Shown: in pieces, positions 1-7,918 of the stretch | Numbering within the stretch: position 1 is the first letter of the stretch | Layout: the number at the start of each line of letters is the position of its first letter | Source of the DNA: Corynebacterium sp. | GTDB lineage: Bacteria > Actinomycetota > Actinomycetes > Mycobacteriales > Mycobacteriaceae | Length of the DNA: 64,000 nucleotides | Direction of reading: 5' to 3' | Assembly: GCA_030527885.1 (NCBI GenBank) | Contig: JAUMZY010000002.1 | Location: 62,001-126,000, forward strand | The notes under the pieces: model-generated | The model's input: the letters and a program-made list of their open reading frames with translations, nothing else | Told to the model about the DNA's origin: nothing | The model's database searches: none | Program-made: the position numbers and the translations under genes

Positions 1-227
1 ATGCAGCCTTGGTGCTGCAAATTGGGGCGGAAGGTGTGTTCGTGGGCTCGGGTATCTTCAAGTCCGAGAACCCCCAAAAGCGCGCCGAAGCCATCGTTGA
101 GGCAGCAAAGCACTATGACGATCCGGCGGTGATTGCCCGGGTGTCCCGCAATTTGGGCGAAGCCATGGTTGGCATCAATGTTTCCGATTTGCCGGCGCCG
201 CACCGCTTGGCAGAGCGCGGCTGGTGA
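1..227 (+). CDS. pdxS: PdxS, pyridoxal 5'-phosphate synthase lyase subunit (3' end only)
   Basis: The reading frame is open from the window edge and ends at TGA 225-227, so only about the last 74 residues are visible. The segment [14 protein letters not shown] is the highly conserved phosphate-binding strand-loop of the PdxS (SNZ) TIM barrel, followed by the usual C-terminal helix and tail. PdxS condenses ribose 5-phosphate, glyceraldehyde 3-phosphate and ammonia into PLP, the ammonia coming from the glutaminase PdxT. No pdxT follows; the next gene is a transporter behind a terminator, so pdxT must lie elsewhere or upstream. Identification is secure although partial. Confidence 0.93.
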   Translation, partial: AALVLQIGAEGVFVGSGIFKSENPQKRAEAIVEAAKHYDDPAVIARVSRNLGEAMVGINVSDLPAPHRLAERGW

Positions 228-310
228 TCGCCAGCTAGCTTATCGACGTATAACGCTTGGGATCAGGCCTGCAGTGATGTGATGTGCTTGGTGGCCTGAT
301 AATCCCACCC

Positions 311-349
311 AACTTAGCCATGGGGAGCTCCTTGCCCCATGGCTAAGTT
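311..349. terminator. Perfect 15-bp inverted repeat after pdxS
   Basis: Arms 311-325 and 335-349 are perfectly complementary (AACTTAGCCATGGGG and its complement) around a 9-nt loop, followed by TCTATTTT. This fits an intrinsic terminator for pdxS and insulates the downstream transporter operon. Confidence 0.8.
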
Positions 350-471
350 CTATTTTGGCTATATGTGGCGAAAAATTTATATTACTTAACACCCAGCTTA
401 ACACCTCTTAATCGGTAAAGTCGCAGGTCAAAACGTTTGACCCCACGGTCTTTATCAGACACGATGAACTA

Positions 472-1473
472 ATGAGCTCATTGCGAAAAATCCTTGGTTC
501 GACCATAGGTGTGATACTGGCAGGATCACTGGCCGCCTGCTCGGCAACCGGCGGCGCTGCCAATAATCGGGCCGATCAAACGTCGACAGGAGGCGGAGTA
601 GACACCCCCCGCTACGTAGTCGCAATGGTGACACATGGAGCACCAGGAGATACCTTCTGGGACCTCGTCCGCAAAGGCGCCGAAGACGCCGCCAAGAAAA
701 ACAACCTAGAACTACGCTATTCCAGCGACCCCCAAGCCCCCAACCAGGCAAATCTCGTACAAGCCGCCATCGACGCCAAAGTCGACGGCGTGGCAGTCAC
801 CCTACCCAATGCGGACGCCCTGGGGCCCGTCGCAAAGCGAGCAACCGAAGCACAAATACCCACAGTCGCCCTCAACGCTGGCATGGACAGCTACCAAAAA
901 TACGACATTTCCGCCTTCTTCGGGCAGGAAGAAAAAGTAGCCGGCACCCAAGCCGGCAAGCGACTCGCCCAGGAACAAGCCAAACACGTACTCTGCGTCA
1001 TCCACGAACAGGGCAATTCCTCCCAGGAAGCCCGCTGCGCCGGCGTCAAAGACGGCCTCGGGGCAGACGCAACCATGGAAATCCTCTACGTCAACGGCCA
1101 AGACCTCACCGCCGTGCAATCCACCATGCAGGCAAAACTCGCCCAAGATCCCGCCATTGATTGGGTCATGGGCCTGCAAGCACCCGTGGCTGTCCGCGCC
1201 GTCGACGCCGTGGCCGCCGCCGGCACCAGCACCAAAATCGCCACCTTCGACACCAACGCCGAACTTGTCGACGCCATCAAAACCAATAAAGTCGCCTGGG
1301 CAGTCGACCAACAACCATACCTCCAGGGTTATCTGGCCATTGACTCCCTATGGCTAGTCAAACGCAATGGCGCCGTCATGGGTGGCGGCCGGCCAGTCTA
1401 CACCGGCCCCAGCTTCGTGGACTCCACCAATGTAGACGCCATTGCCGAAGCAGCACAGAAAGGCCTGCGATGA
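472..1473 (+). CDS. Sugar-type ABC transporter substrate-binding lipoprotein
   Basis: 333 residues with an N-terminal signal peptide ending in the lipobox LAAC (Cys about residue 23), so it is predicted to be lipid-anchored on the outer face of the membrane. The rest has the RbsB/periplasmic-binding-protein-4 pattern: an early MVTHGAPGDTFWD strand, AIDAKVDGVAVTLPNADAL for the first lobe, and TKIATFDTNAEL in the second. It should capture a sugar or similar polar ligand and pass it to the permease encoded next, whose ATG overlaps this stop codon by 4 bp. No obvious Shine-Dalgarno precedes the start; AT-rich sequence at 375-395 could hold the promoter. The ligand cannot be read from sequence. 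Confidence 0.88.
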   Translation: MSSLRKILGSTIGVILAGSLAACSATGGAANNRADQTSTGGGVDTPRYVVAMVTHGAPGDTFWDLVRKGAEDAAKKNNLELRYSSDPQAPNQANLVQAAIDAKVDGVAVTLPNADALGPVAKRATEAQIPTVALNAGMDSYQKYDISAFFGQEEKVAGTQAGKRLAQEQAKHVLCVIHEQGNSSQEARCAGVKDGLGADATMEILYVNGQDLTAVQSTMQAKLAQDPAIDWVMGLQAPVAVRAVDAVAAAGTSTKIATFDTNAELVDAIKTNKVAWAVDQQPYLQGYLAIDSLWLVKRNGAVMGGGRPVYTGPSFVDSTNVDAIAEAAQKGLR

Positions 1474-2549
1474 CCACCAGCACCGAAACCACCGACACTA
1501 CCGATGAAGCATCATCATCACCCCACCTCACCACCAGCACCGACGACCGATTACGCACCCGCACCGGCCTGAACCGGCTCATCCGCCGCCCCGAACTAGC
1601 CAGCCTGCTTGGCGCACTCGTCATCTTCACCCTTTTCATGGTCGTCGCCCCCGCCTTTAGGTCCCTGGACGCCTTCGCCACCGTCCTCTACGCCAGCTCC
1701 ACGCTCGGCATCGTCGCCCTGGCCGTCGGCATCCTCATGATCGGCGACGAGTTTGACCTTTCCTCCGGCGTCGCCGTCACCACCGCCGCCCTGGCAGCAA
1801 CCATGCTCAACTACAACTTCACCCTGAATTCCTGGGTGGGCGTGGTGCTCTCCCTCGGCATGGCACTCGGCATCGGCGCACTCAACGGCTACCTGGTCAT
1901 GCGCACCAAAATCGCCTCATTTCTCATCACTCTGGCGGCCTTCCTCATGCTGCAAGGCCTCAACCTGGCTGTAACCAAACTCATCACCGGCCAAGTAGCC
2001 ACCCCCCGCATCGGCGACATGGAAGGCTTCAACTCCGCCCGCGCTGTTTTCGCCGGATCCGTGCATGTCTTCGGCGTCAACGTGCGAGTTACCGTCTTCT
2101 GGTGGATCTTCTTCGTCGTTCTCGCTTCAATCCTCTTGTTCAAAACCAAATTCGGCAACTGGATCTTCGCTGTTGGCGGCGACCAAGAATCCGCCCGCGC
2201 CGTCGGCGTCCCCGTCCGACGAGTCAAAATCACCCTCTTCATGTTCGTCAGCTTCGCCACCTGGTTCGTCGGCATGCATACCCTCTTCGCCTTCGACTCC
2301 ATCCAAGCTGGTCAAGGCATCGGCAACGAATTTCTCTACATCATCGCCGCCGTCATCGGCGGCTGCGCACTCACTGGCGGCCGCGGTACCGCAGTGGGCA
2401 CCGCCGTCGGTGCCCTCATCTTCGGCATGACGAATCAAGGCATCGTTTACGCTGGCTGGAACCCGGATTGGTTCAAATTCTTCCTTGGTGCCATGCTGCT
2501 CTTCGCCGTTCTCACCAACTCCTCCTTCGTCAAATTCACCAGCCGGTAA
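1470..2549 (+). CDS. Sugar-type ABC transporter permease (RbsC-like)
   Basis: The start is the ATG overlapping the binding-protein stop (ATGA), giving 359 residues; a longer upstream frame would run through the preceding gene. After a hydrophilic Thr/Asp-rich N-terminal tail of about 40 residues come multiple hydrophobic helices. AVGILMIGDEFDLSSG and the EAA-like GGDQESARAVGVPVRRVK loop are typical of the BPD_transp_2 family (RbsC, XylH, FrcC). It forms the transmembrane pore with the binding protein before it and the ATPase after it. The long charged N-terminus is longer than in most RbsC proteins. Confidence 0.88.
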   Translation: MTTSTETTDTTDEASSSPHLTTSTDDRLRTRTGLNRLIRRPELASLLGALVIFTLFMVVAPAFRSLDAFATVLYASSTLGIVALAVGILMIGDEFDLSSGVAVTTAALAATMLNYNFTLNSWVGVVLSLGMALGIGALNGYLVMRTKIASFLITLAAFLMLQGLNLAVTKLITGQVATPRIGDMEGFNSARAVFAGSVHVFGVNVRVTVFWWIFFVVLASILLFKTKFGNWIFAVGGDQESARAVGVPVRRVKITLFMFVSFATWFVGMHTLFAFDSIQAGQGIGNEFLYIIAAVIGGCALTGGRGTAVGTAVGALIFGMTNQGIVYAGWNPDWFKFFLGAMLLFAVLTNSSFVKFTSR

Positions 2550-2558
2550 AGGTCCACC

Positions 2559-3317
2559 ATGAGCATCATTCAACTCCGCGATATTACCAAAACCTACGGC
2601 TCGTTTCACGCCCTCCGCGGCGTCAACCTCACCGTGTGCGAAGGCACCGTCACCTGCGTCCTTGGCGACAACGGCGCCGGTAAATCCACCCTCATCAAAA
2701 TCCTCGCCGGCTTGCAACCCCCCACCACTGGGCAGGTGCTTGTCGACGGCACCACCACCGCTTTCAGCAGCCCCCGCGATGCCCTCAACGCCGGCATTGC
2801 CACTGTGTACCAAAACCTCGCCGTTGTTGACCAAATGTCTGTATGGCGCAACTTCTTCCTTGGCAACGAACTCACCGGCCGCTTCGGCTGGCTCCGCGAC
2901 GAAGAAATGAAAACCATTACCCAAACCCAACTCCGCAGCATGGGCATTGACCTCCCCGACGTCGATGTGGAAGTAGGCAGCCTCTCCGGCGGGCAACGCC
3001 AAGTCGTCGCCATCGCCCGCGCCGTGCACTTCGGCGCGCGGGTGATTGTGTTGGATGAACCCACCGCCGCCCTCGGGGTGAAGCAATCCGGCATGGTGCT
3101 GCGCTTCATCGCTGCCGCCCGCGACCGGGGTATCGGCGTGGTCCTCATCACCCACAACCCCCACCACGCTTACCTGGTGGGCGACCACTTCACCATTCTC
3201 AATCTCGGAAATCAAATCCTCGACAAAACCCGCGACGAAGTCACCCTAGAGGAACTCACCCAACAAATGGCCGGCGGCGGGGAACTAGAGGCGCTCAGCC
3301 ATGAATTACGCGGCTAA
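2559..3317 (+). CDS. Sugar-type ABC transporter ATP-binding protein, single domain
   Basis: 252 residues with one complete nucleotide-binding domain: Walker A GDNGAGKST (about residues 36-44), signature LSGGQRQ, Walker B VIVLDEPTAALG and switch His in LITHN. The classical ribose/xylose ATPase is a fused double domain of about 500 residues; here there is only one, as in the FrcA type, so the transporter should use a homodimer. The start ATG lies 9 bp after the permease stop. The gene ends at a strong hairpin. A 24-bp copy of its 3' end occurs again about 680 bp downstream (see 3970-3993). Confidence 0.88.
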   Translation: MSIIQLRDITKTYGSFHALRGVNLTVCEGTVTCVLGDNGAGKSTLIKILAGLQPPTTGQVLVDGTTTAFSSPRDALNAGIATVYQNLAVVDQMSVWRNFFLGNELTGRFGWLRDEEMKTITQTQLRSMGIDLPDVDVEVGSLSGGQRQVVAIARAVHFGARVIVLDEPTAALGVKQSGMVLRFIAAARDRGIGVVLITHNPHHAYLVGDHFTILNLGNQILDKTRDEVTLEELTQQMAGGGELEALSHELRG

Positions 3318-3323
3318 AACAAG

Positions 3324-3359
3324 AAATAATGTAAGGAGATAAATCTCCTTACATTATTT
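3324..3359. terminator. Perfect 16-bp hairpin between convergent genes
   Basis: Arms 3324-3339 and 3344-3359 (AAATAATGTAAGGAGA and complement) flank a 4-nt TAAA loop. It sits between the importer operon and the convergent gene at 3362-3805. The A/T-rich outer ends give a U-tract in both directions, so it can serve as a bidirectional terminator. Confidence 0.88.
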
Positions 3360-3361
3360 AA

Positions 3362-3805
3362 TCATTCTTCATCGCTAGGATCAGGATCGAGCACGAACGT
3401 TGCTAAGGCAGTTGGTTCATTGTAATCACGCATCAAACGGATCCAGCCTAACGGCATATTGCCAGATTTATTATCTTGGCGTATTACGCATGCGTGGAAA
3501 ATGATACGCAGAGCAGAAGTAGCATATTCCGATGATAGTGGTTTACCAGATTCTGGCAAGAGGGACCAACGATCACCTTTAATTCGGACACGGCCTTCAC
3601 CAATGAACATTGTTACTTCATCAGTAGTTATCTTGCTGGTATCAGCGAGGAACTTCGTGGCGAGTGCTGTGAGGGATTCTTCACTCCAGGGGTCATCTGG
3701 ATTGATGCCATACTTGTCAGCATTGCTGATCATAGTATCCACAGTGGTGCGAGCGGTTTCAGAGAACTCTTGAATAAATTCTTCTGCGGTGGGTAAGTAA
3801 AACAT
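3362..3805 (-). CDS. Hypothetical protein, paralogue of the protein at 6674-7111
   Basis: 147 residues beginning MFYLPT and ending in an acidic tail. I do not recognise the family. It is soluble and mostly polar, without signal peptide or membrane segment. More than half of its positions match the 145-residue product at 6674-7111, with shared blocks such as YGINPDD, WSEESLT and MFIGEGRVRIKG, so the two are recent paralogues. Here the gene stands alone on the minus strand; the other copy follows another unknown gene. AGGTG lies just upstream of the ATG. The base composition looks more A/T-rich than that of the neighbouring transporter genes. It is flanked by a copy of the transporter operon's end, which suggests insertion or duplication. 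Confidence 0.72.
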   Translation of the reverse strand: MFYLPTAEEFIQEFSETARTTVDTMISNADKYGINPDDPWSEESLTALATKFLADTSKITTDEVTMFIGEGRVRIKGDRWSLLPESGKPLSSEYATSALRIIFHACVIRQDNKSGNMPLGWIRLMRDYNEPTALATFVLDPDPSDEE

Positions 3806-3969
3806 CTAGTCACCTAAATCTTATTTTCGAAGATAGAAATAGATATTGGATATATTAATTTGTGTAAACCAGAAAAGGTATAAGTATTACCATAGGGAAA
3901 AAGATTGATGAATACTATATGTTTGTTAGGATTACCCCTATCATTGGGTGTTTCATTCACCTAGATGTA

Positions 3970-3993
3970 CTCAGCCACGAATTACGCAGCTAA
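3970..3993. repeat. Copy of the 3' end of the ABC ATPase gene
   Basis: 22 of 24 bases match 3294-3317, which encodes the last residues (LSHELRG-stop) of the ATPase. The sequence still reads as that tail plus stop. It is best explained as a remnant left when the intervening segment with gene 3362-3805 was inserted or the region was partly duplicated. Confidence 0.65.
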
Positions 3994-4022
3994 CCCACCT
4001 AAAACCAGGTAACATCATCACC

Positions 4023-4070
4023 ATGTCACAACTAGGCCCAGCTCTCATGCCCACCCGGACTCGTTGCTAA
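4023..4070 (+). CDS. Candidate 15-residue leader peptide upstream of the ABC-F gene
   Basis: ATG 4023 opens a 15-codon frame, MSQLGPALMPTRTRC, ending at TAA 4068-4070. Its last three codons form the left arm of a perfect 8-bp hairpin (4060-4067 with 4073-4080). Antibiotic-resistance ABC-F genes are often controlled by ribosome stalling on such leaders; that is known of the family, while its operation here is inference. The ribosome-binding site is weak (AGG about 13 nt upstream), which lowers confidence. Confidence 0.4.
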   Translation: MSQLGPALMPTRTRC

Positions 4071-4156
4071 CGGCAACGAGAACCACAACTAAAACCTAGA
4101 GCTTTCTCGATTGCCGCCCGCCGCCCAGGCCAAGCGGCCATTTCGCCATGCTTGGC
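4060..4156 (+). promoter_or_regulatory. Alternative hairpins, possible attenuator for the ABC-F gene
   Basis: Segment 4073-4080 (GCAACGAG) can pair perfectly with 4060-4067, the end of the leader frame. It can alternatively pair with 4106-4114 (CTCG-A-TTGC, one bulge). A further stem joins 4129-4135 to 4150-4156 (GCCAAGC/GCTTGGC) just before the gene. Mutually exclusive 1:2 and 2:3 pairings next to a leader frame are the layout of translation-coupled attenuators. No clear U-run follows, so control could be translational. Confidence 0.4.
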
Positions 4157-4181
4157 GCCAAAAACACCCATTCGGAAAGCC

Positions 4182-5765
4182 ATGACACACAATCACACCC
4201 CGCACATTCGCACGGAAAAACTCACCGCCATCATCGGCGGACGCACCCTATTCACCGACCTCAATCTCACCATCAAAACCGCAACCCGACTCGCCATCGT
4301 CGGCGAAAACGGCCGCGGCAAAACCACCCTCCTCCACCTCCTAGCTGGAGAAACCGAACCCCATTCCGGGACAATCACCCGCGCCGGGACAAGCGCACTG
4401 GTGGCACAAACCCTAGAAACCCCAGCGCACAATACAGTTGGCGACCTCATTGAGCACGCCTTGAGCGAAACCCACGCCGCATTACGTCGTTTTAATGCCG
4501 CTACCGAAGCCCTGAAACATGACACCCCTGAAGCTGCCGCGGAATACGCCCAGGCCTTGGAAGAAGTCGTTGCCCTGGATGCTTGGGATGTAGAACGCAA
4601 AATCCAAATGGCACTCGAAGGCCTAGGCGCCTGCCCAGATCGAACAAAAGTACTAAACACGTTGTTTGTGGGGCAACGATACCGAGTGTGTTTAGCCGTG
4701 CTACTCGCCTCCAGCACCGACATTCTGCTTCTCGACGAACCCACCAATCACCTAGATGACGCAGCTCTAGGATTCCTCGCCACAGCCCTGAAAAATCGCA
4801 GCGGGGGAGTGGCCCTGGTCAGCCACGATCGACAACTACTACATGATGTTGCTGATACCTTCTTGGATCTGGATCCCACCATGGATAGTATCCCCCGAAC
4901 CCATGGTGGCGGTTACGACAATTGGCGGGCGGCGAAGCACAAAGAACGCATCACCTGGAAACAACAATACGAACACCATATTGAAGAAAAACAGCGTCTG
5001 GAACAGGCCGTGCAAGCTGCCCGCGCCCGCCTCACCACCGGATGGCGACCAGCCAAAGGCACCAACCGCTATCAGCGTGCGTCCAAAACAGATAACCAAT
5101 TGCACACACTCGATCGCCAAGTACGGGCACTGGCACAACTGGATATTCCCGTCCCAAAGCCGCCGCAGGAACTAGCGTTTCCCCAGCCCACCATCACACG
5201 AGGCGCTGCCATCGTGCATGCCACCGACATCGGTGTTGCAGGTCGCCTTGCACCCACCAACATCAATATTTCTACCGGCGATAAACTCCTCATCACCGGC
5301 CCCAACGGTGCAGGGAAATCCACCCTGCTGGCCATCCTCGCACAGCAACTATCACCCACCACCGGCACCCTCACCTTCTACACCGGCCGCACCATCGCGT
5401 ACCTCGCCCAAGAGGTTCCCCGTTGGCGCCCCGGCACGACCTCCATTGTCGCATACCAACACCATATGGTTTCCCGCGGCGTACACAATCCACCCAGTCT
5501 GGCTTCCCTGGGCTTGCTTGACGACGTCACCACGCACGTCGATAAGCTATCACAGGGACAACAGCGCCGCCTGCACCTAGCCATGTGCATCGCAGAACGG
5601 CCAGACCTGCTCATTCTGGATGAACCCACCAACCATCTCTTCATGACCCTGGTGGATGAGCTCACACAGGCCTTGAAAGTCACCGCCTCAGCTGTTGTGG
5701 TGGCCACAGATGACCGCGCCATGATCGCAGAACTTGCCGATTGGTCACTGCAGCGGTGTGACTGA
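4182..5765 (+). CDS. ABC-F family ATPase, putative ribosome-protection or translation factor
   Basis: 527 residues from the ATG at 4182 with GGAAAG upstream; an in-frame TTG 30 bp earlier is less likely. Two ABC domains without membrane helices, joined by a charged linker of about 70 residues (region EEKQRLEQAVQAARARL), define the ABC-F class that acts in the ribosomal E site. Domain 1 has Walker A GENGRGKTT (residues 41-49) and LLLDEPTNHLDD, but its signature reads LFVGQRY instead of LSGGQ. Domain 2 has GPNGAGKST, LSQGQQRR and LILDEPTNHL. The degenerate first signature suggests asymmetry in the two ATP sites. Together with the leader region, a macrolide/lincosamide/pleuromutilin-type resistance role is possible, but substrate or function cannot be fixed. 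Confidence 0.8.
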   Translation: MTHNHTPHIRTEKLTAIIGGRTLFTDLNLTIKTATRLAIVGENGRGKTTLLHLLAGETEPHSGTITRAGTSALVAQTLETPAHNTVGDLIEHALSETHAALRRFNAATEALKHDTPEAAAEYAQALEEVVALDAWDVERKIQMALEGLGACPDRTKVLNTLFVGQRYRVCLAVLLASSTDILLLDEPTNHLDDAALGFLATALKNRSGGVALVSHDRQLLHDVADTFLDLDPTMDSIPRTHGGGYDNWRAAKHKERITWKQQYEHHIEEKQRLEQAVQAARARLTTGWRPAKGTNRYQRASKTDNQLHTLDRQVRALAQLDIPVPKPPQELAFPQPTITRGAAIVHATDIGVAGRLAPTNINISTGDKLLITGPNGAGKSTLLAILAQQLSPTTGTLTFYTGRTIAYLAQEVPRWRPGTTSIVAYQHHMVSRGVHNPPSLASLGLLDDVTTHVDKLSQGQQRRLHLAMCIAERPDLLILDEPTNHLFMTLVDELTQALKVTASAVVVATDDRAMIAELADWSLQRCD

Positions 5766-5950
5766 TTCCAGTTTTTTGGCGAATCTTCCGGGATAAAACA
5801 ATTCACAACACGGCTAGGAAAGCATTTTAGAAGCACCCAGTCACGAATCACGAGGCTGTACTAAAGATAGTCTTATATAATGAAATACTGATATCTAACC
5901 TATAATCACTGCTACTAGCCATGATGCGAAGTAGGCGTGATGCTTCATAC

Positions 5951-6057
5951 AGAAACCAGGCACACTCACCACTGTCCGCAGCGTTGATGCCTGGTTTCTC
6001 TTCCACCAACACTCCAAACCCGGATGCGAAACGACAGGGCCCTGCACTGCGGACAGT
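5951..6057 (+). promoter_or_regulatory. Interleaved inverted repeats forming an H-type pseudoknot
   Basis: Stem 1 pairs 5951-5962 (AGAAACCAGGCA) with 5988-5999, 12 bp perfect. Stem 2 pairs 5971-5981 (ACTGTCCGCAG), which lies inside the stem-1 loop, with 6047-6057 downstream, 11 bp perfect. The two stems use different bases, so a pseudoknot can form. It ends about 50 nt before the GTG of the gene at 6109. The rest of the 343-bp interval from 5766 shows no convincing gene. Confidence 0.5.
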
Positions 6058-6108
6058 AAAAAGACCACACCCGCAGCGAAATCACCTGCCTGAACAGGAG
6101 CGATAACA

Positions 6109-6657
6109 GTGAACAAGCCCAAGAAAGACGCCTTCGAGCTCATACTGGAAAACGAAAAAATCTTGCGGAAAGTCACCTACATTTCCCTCACTGGAGTCCA
6201 CTTGGTAGAAATCATCAAGCGAATGCAAGCCGGTGACACTGACTTTGTTCTCCAAGAATTTGCCAAATACAGCGGCAAAGACTTGCTAAGCACCGGCTAT
6301 GAATGGAAAGAAGAAAACCCCCAGGAATACTCCGACTTCCTGCAACAACTCATGCTTATCATCCCCACCGACACCCCACTCAGCAAGGTCTTCACCATCC
6401 TGTCTGACTACCTGCTAGCAATCGTGCATTTACCACCAGCCGCACCAGACCTGGCTGTGCAGGCCGCCCTGACATTCCTGGCGCGCCGGGAGGAAGCAGA
6501 AGGAGAAGAATGGGAAGGCTTCCTGCACAGTATGATCCTGACCCCAGACGCCGAAAAAGCTCAAGAACTCATCGAAACAACCCGCTCCGAACTAGTGAAA
6601 TATCTGCCACCTCACAACCTCTGGGCCAAGGACAAGCAGACTGTATCCGATAATTAA
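6109..6657 (+). CDS. Hypothetical protein in an unknown two-gene operon
   Basis: 182 residues from a GTG start with AGGAG 8 nt upstream. I do not recognise it. It looks soluble and alpha-helical, rich in Glu, Lys and Leu, with no signal peptide, membrane segment or cysteine motif. It is followed after 16 bp by the gene at 6674-7111, so the two are probably co-transcribed. The upstream leader contains the pseudoknot-like repeat at 5951-6057, which could regulate it. No function is proposed. Confidence 0.7.
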   Translation: MNKPKKDAFELILENEKILRKVTYISLTGVHLVEIIKRMQAGDTDFVLQEFAKYSGKDLLSTGYEWKEENPQEYSDFLQQLMLIIPTDTPLSKVFTILSDYLLAIVHLPPAAPDLAVQAALTFLARREEAEGEEWEGFLHSMILTPDAEKAQELIETTRSELVKYLPPHNLWAKDKQTVSDN

Positions 6658-6673
6658 CACCAGGAGAATCCCC

Positions 6674-7111
6674 ATGTTTTACCTCCCCACCAGCGCAGAA
6701 CTCATCCAAGAATTCGCCGACACCGCCCGTACCACCACAGATCGCCTGCTTGCCGACGTTCACCGCTACGGCATTAACCCGGATGATCTTTGGAGTGAGG
6801 AATCCCTCACAATACTTGCCACGAATTTCCTTGCTGGTACCAGCGAGATGAATACTGATGAATTAGCCATGTTCATCGGCGAAGGCCGGGTACGTATCAA
6901 AGGCGGGCACTGGTCTCTTATGCCCGAAGCTGGTGTACCACTGCCGGAATGCCAGCAGCCTGCTCTGCGTATCACTTTCCAAGCCACTGTGCTCCGCCAC
7001 GATCGTCAAGCCGGCTTCGTGCCCTTACACTGGATCTACGTGATGCGGAACAATAATGAACCACGCTTTTTGGCAGACTTCATGTGGGATACCACTGATG
7101 AAGAAAGTTAA
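6674..7111 (+). CDS. Hypothetical protein, paralogue of the protein at 3362-3805
   Basis: 145 residues starting MFYLPT with a good AGGAGA site 7 nt upstream, and ending in an acidic TTDEES tail. Its conserved blocks YGINPDDLWSEESLT and MFIGEGRVRIKG are shared with the product of 3362-3805. The family is unknown to me; there is no signal peptide or membrane segment. Because this copy follows the gene at 6109 with only 16 bp between them, it may work with that protein. Paralogues in opposite orientation on either side of the ABC-F gene suggest that the block arose by duplication. Confidence 0.75.
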   Translation: MFYLPTSAELIQEFADTARTTTDRLLADVHRYGINPDDLWSEESLTILATNFLAGTSEMNTDELAMFIGEGRVRIKGGHWSLMPEAGVPLPECQQPALRITFQATVLRHDRQAGFVPLHWIYVMRNNNEPRFLADFMWDTTDEES

Positions 7112-7506
7112 AACCAGCGTTGAAAGAGACCAATGTTTTATACCCCCACGGGAGACTTAGGCCTTTTCTTCGGCGGAAGGCTTCGTGTGTACAAAACATC
7201 GCTGGTTACTCATCGAACTGTGCACTGATACGAAGCTCTCTGTTACTTACGAAGCCTGCCTCATCCACCCAATCACGAAGTTGGTACCACACCTATTGGC
7301 TGGATAAACCAACTCCGCGACATCGAAAACCCCACATGTTCAGTATCTTCATGCTGATCTAACAGCAAACTGCGTGAGGATGTTCATCAACCTTTTTCTT
7401 GAATTCTGGAATGCGGAAGAAACTTAAGAAAAAGGGAATGAATATTCGAAAAATGGGTAAATGATCAGCGTTAATCAATAGCTATAGAAGCGTTTGATTT
7501 GTGTAT
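7112..7506. other. 395 bp without a convincing gene
   Basis: An 80-codon frame at 7120-7362 has unusual composition, no ribosome-binding site and no recognisable features, and is probably chance. The stretch downstream is A/T-rich. I see no RNA gene or repeat here. Confidence 0.5.
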
Positions 7507-7918
7507 TTAACTGCGTGTGCGCCCTGATAAAATCCCCTGGGCTGCCATCTCGCGGTTGAAGTCGCGGCGAGCATTGATAATATCCGCAATCCAGCCAATA
7601 CCGAATAGCCCGCCAGTGCATGCGTAGAGCAGTCCCTTGCCCACATTATTTACGTAGAAGTGATGTACACCCAAAAACCCCCAGCAATGGCACAGATTAA
7701 GTAAGTACCAAAACTTTTCTCATAGGATTGGGGGGGGCAGATGTATTGGATTGGGCGGCAGCTACTGCAGCAGCGTTGATGCTAACGTTAACTACCTGCT
7801 GGTTTTGCTGACCAAAGTTTGATTGGTCTTGTGGATACTGCTGCGGATCTTGTTGCTGATACGGCTGTGGTTGCTGCGGCGGCTGCTGCGGTGGTGGTGT
7901 GAAATTTGGATTACTCAC
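7507..7918 (-). pseudogene. TM2-domain membrane protein, interrupted by two frameshifts
   Basis: A GTG start at 7918 opens a Pro/Gln-rich N-terminus (PPPQQPPQQPQPYQQQ). The frame then breaks at a run of eight G/C (7730-7737). Adding one base restores [17 protein letters not shown], and adding one base in the five-A run 7673-7677 restores [30 protein letters not shown] and the end GRTRS-stop. Together these are the two helices and turn of a TM2 domain. The intact protein would be about 137 residues. TM2 proteins with proline-rich tails are common in Actinobacteria and have no settled role. Both breaks are in homopolymers, so sequencing error is as likely as decay. Confidence 0.75.

Noticed and set aside
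2127..3215. Long minus-strand frame opposite the ABC transporter genes
   Set aside because: Shadow frame caused by biased third-position composition; the plus strand encodes clear ABC proteins.
5951..6057. Type III toxin-antitoxin RNA
   Set aside because: The pseudoknot is a single unit rather than tandem repeats and the downstream protein does not look like ToxN; kept only as a structured leader.
3362..7111. Composite transposon formed by the inverted paralogues
   Set aside because: No transposase, terminal inverted repeats or target duplications were found at the outer ends.
7120..7362. 80-codon plus-strand frame
   Set aside because: No recognisable features, atypical composition and no ribosome-binding site.
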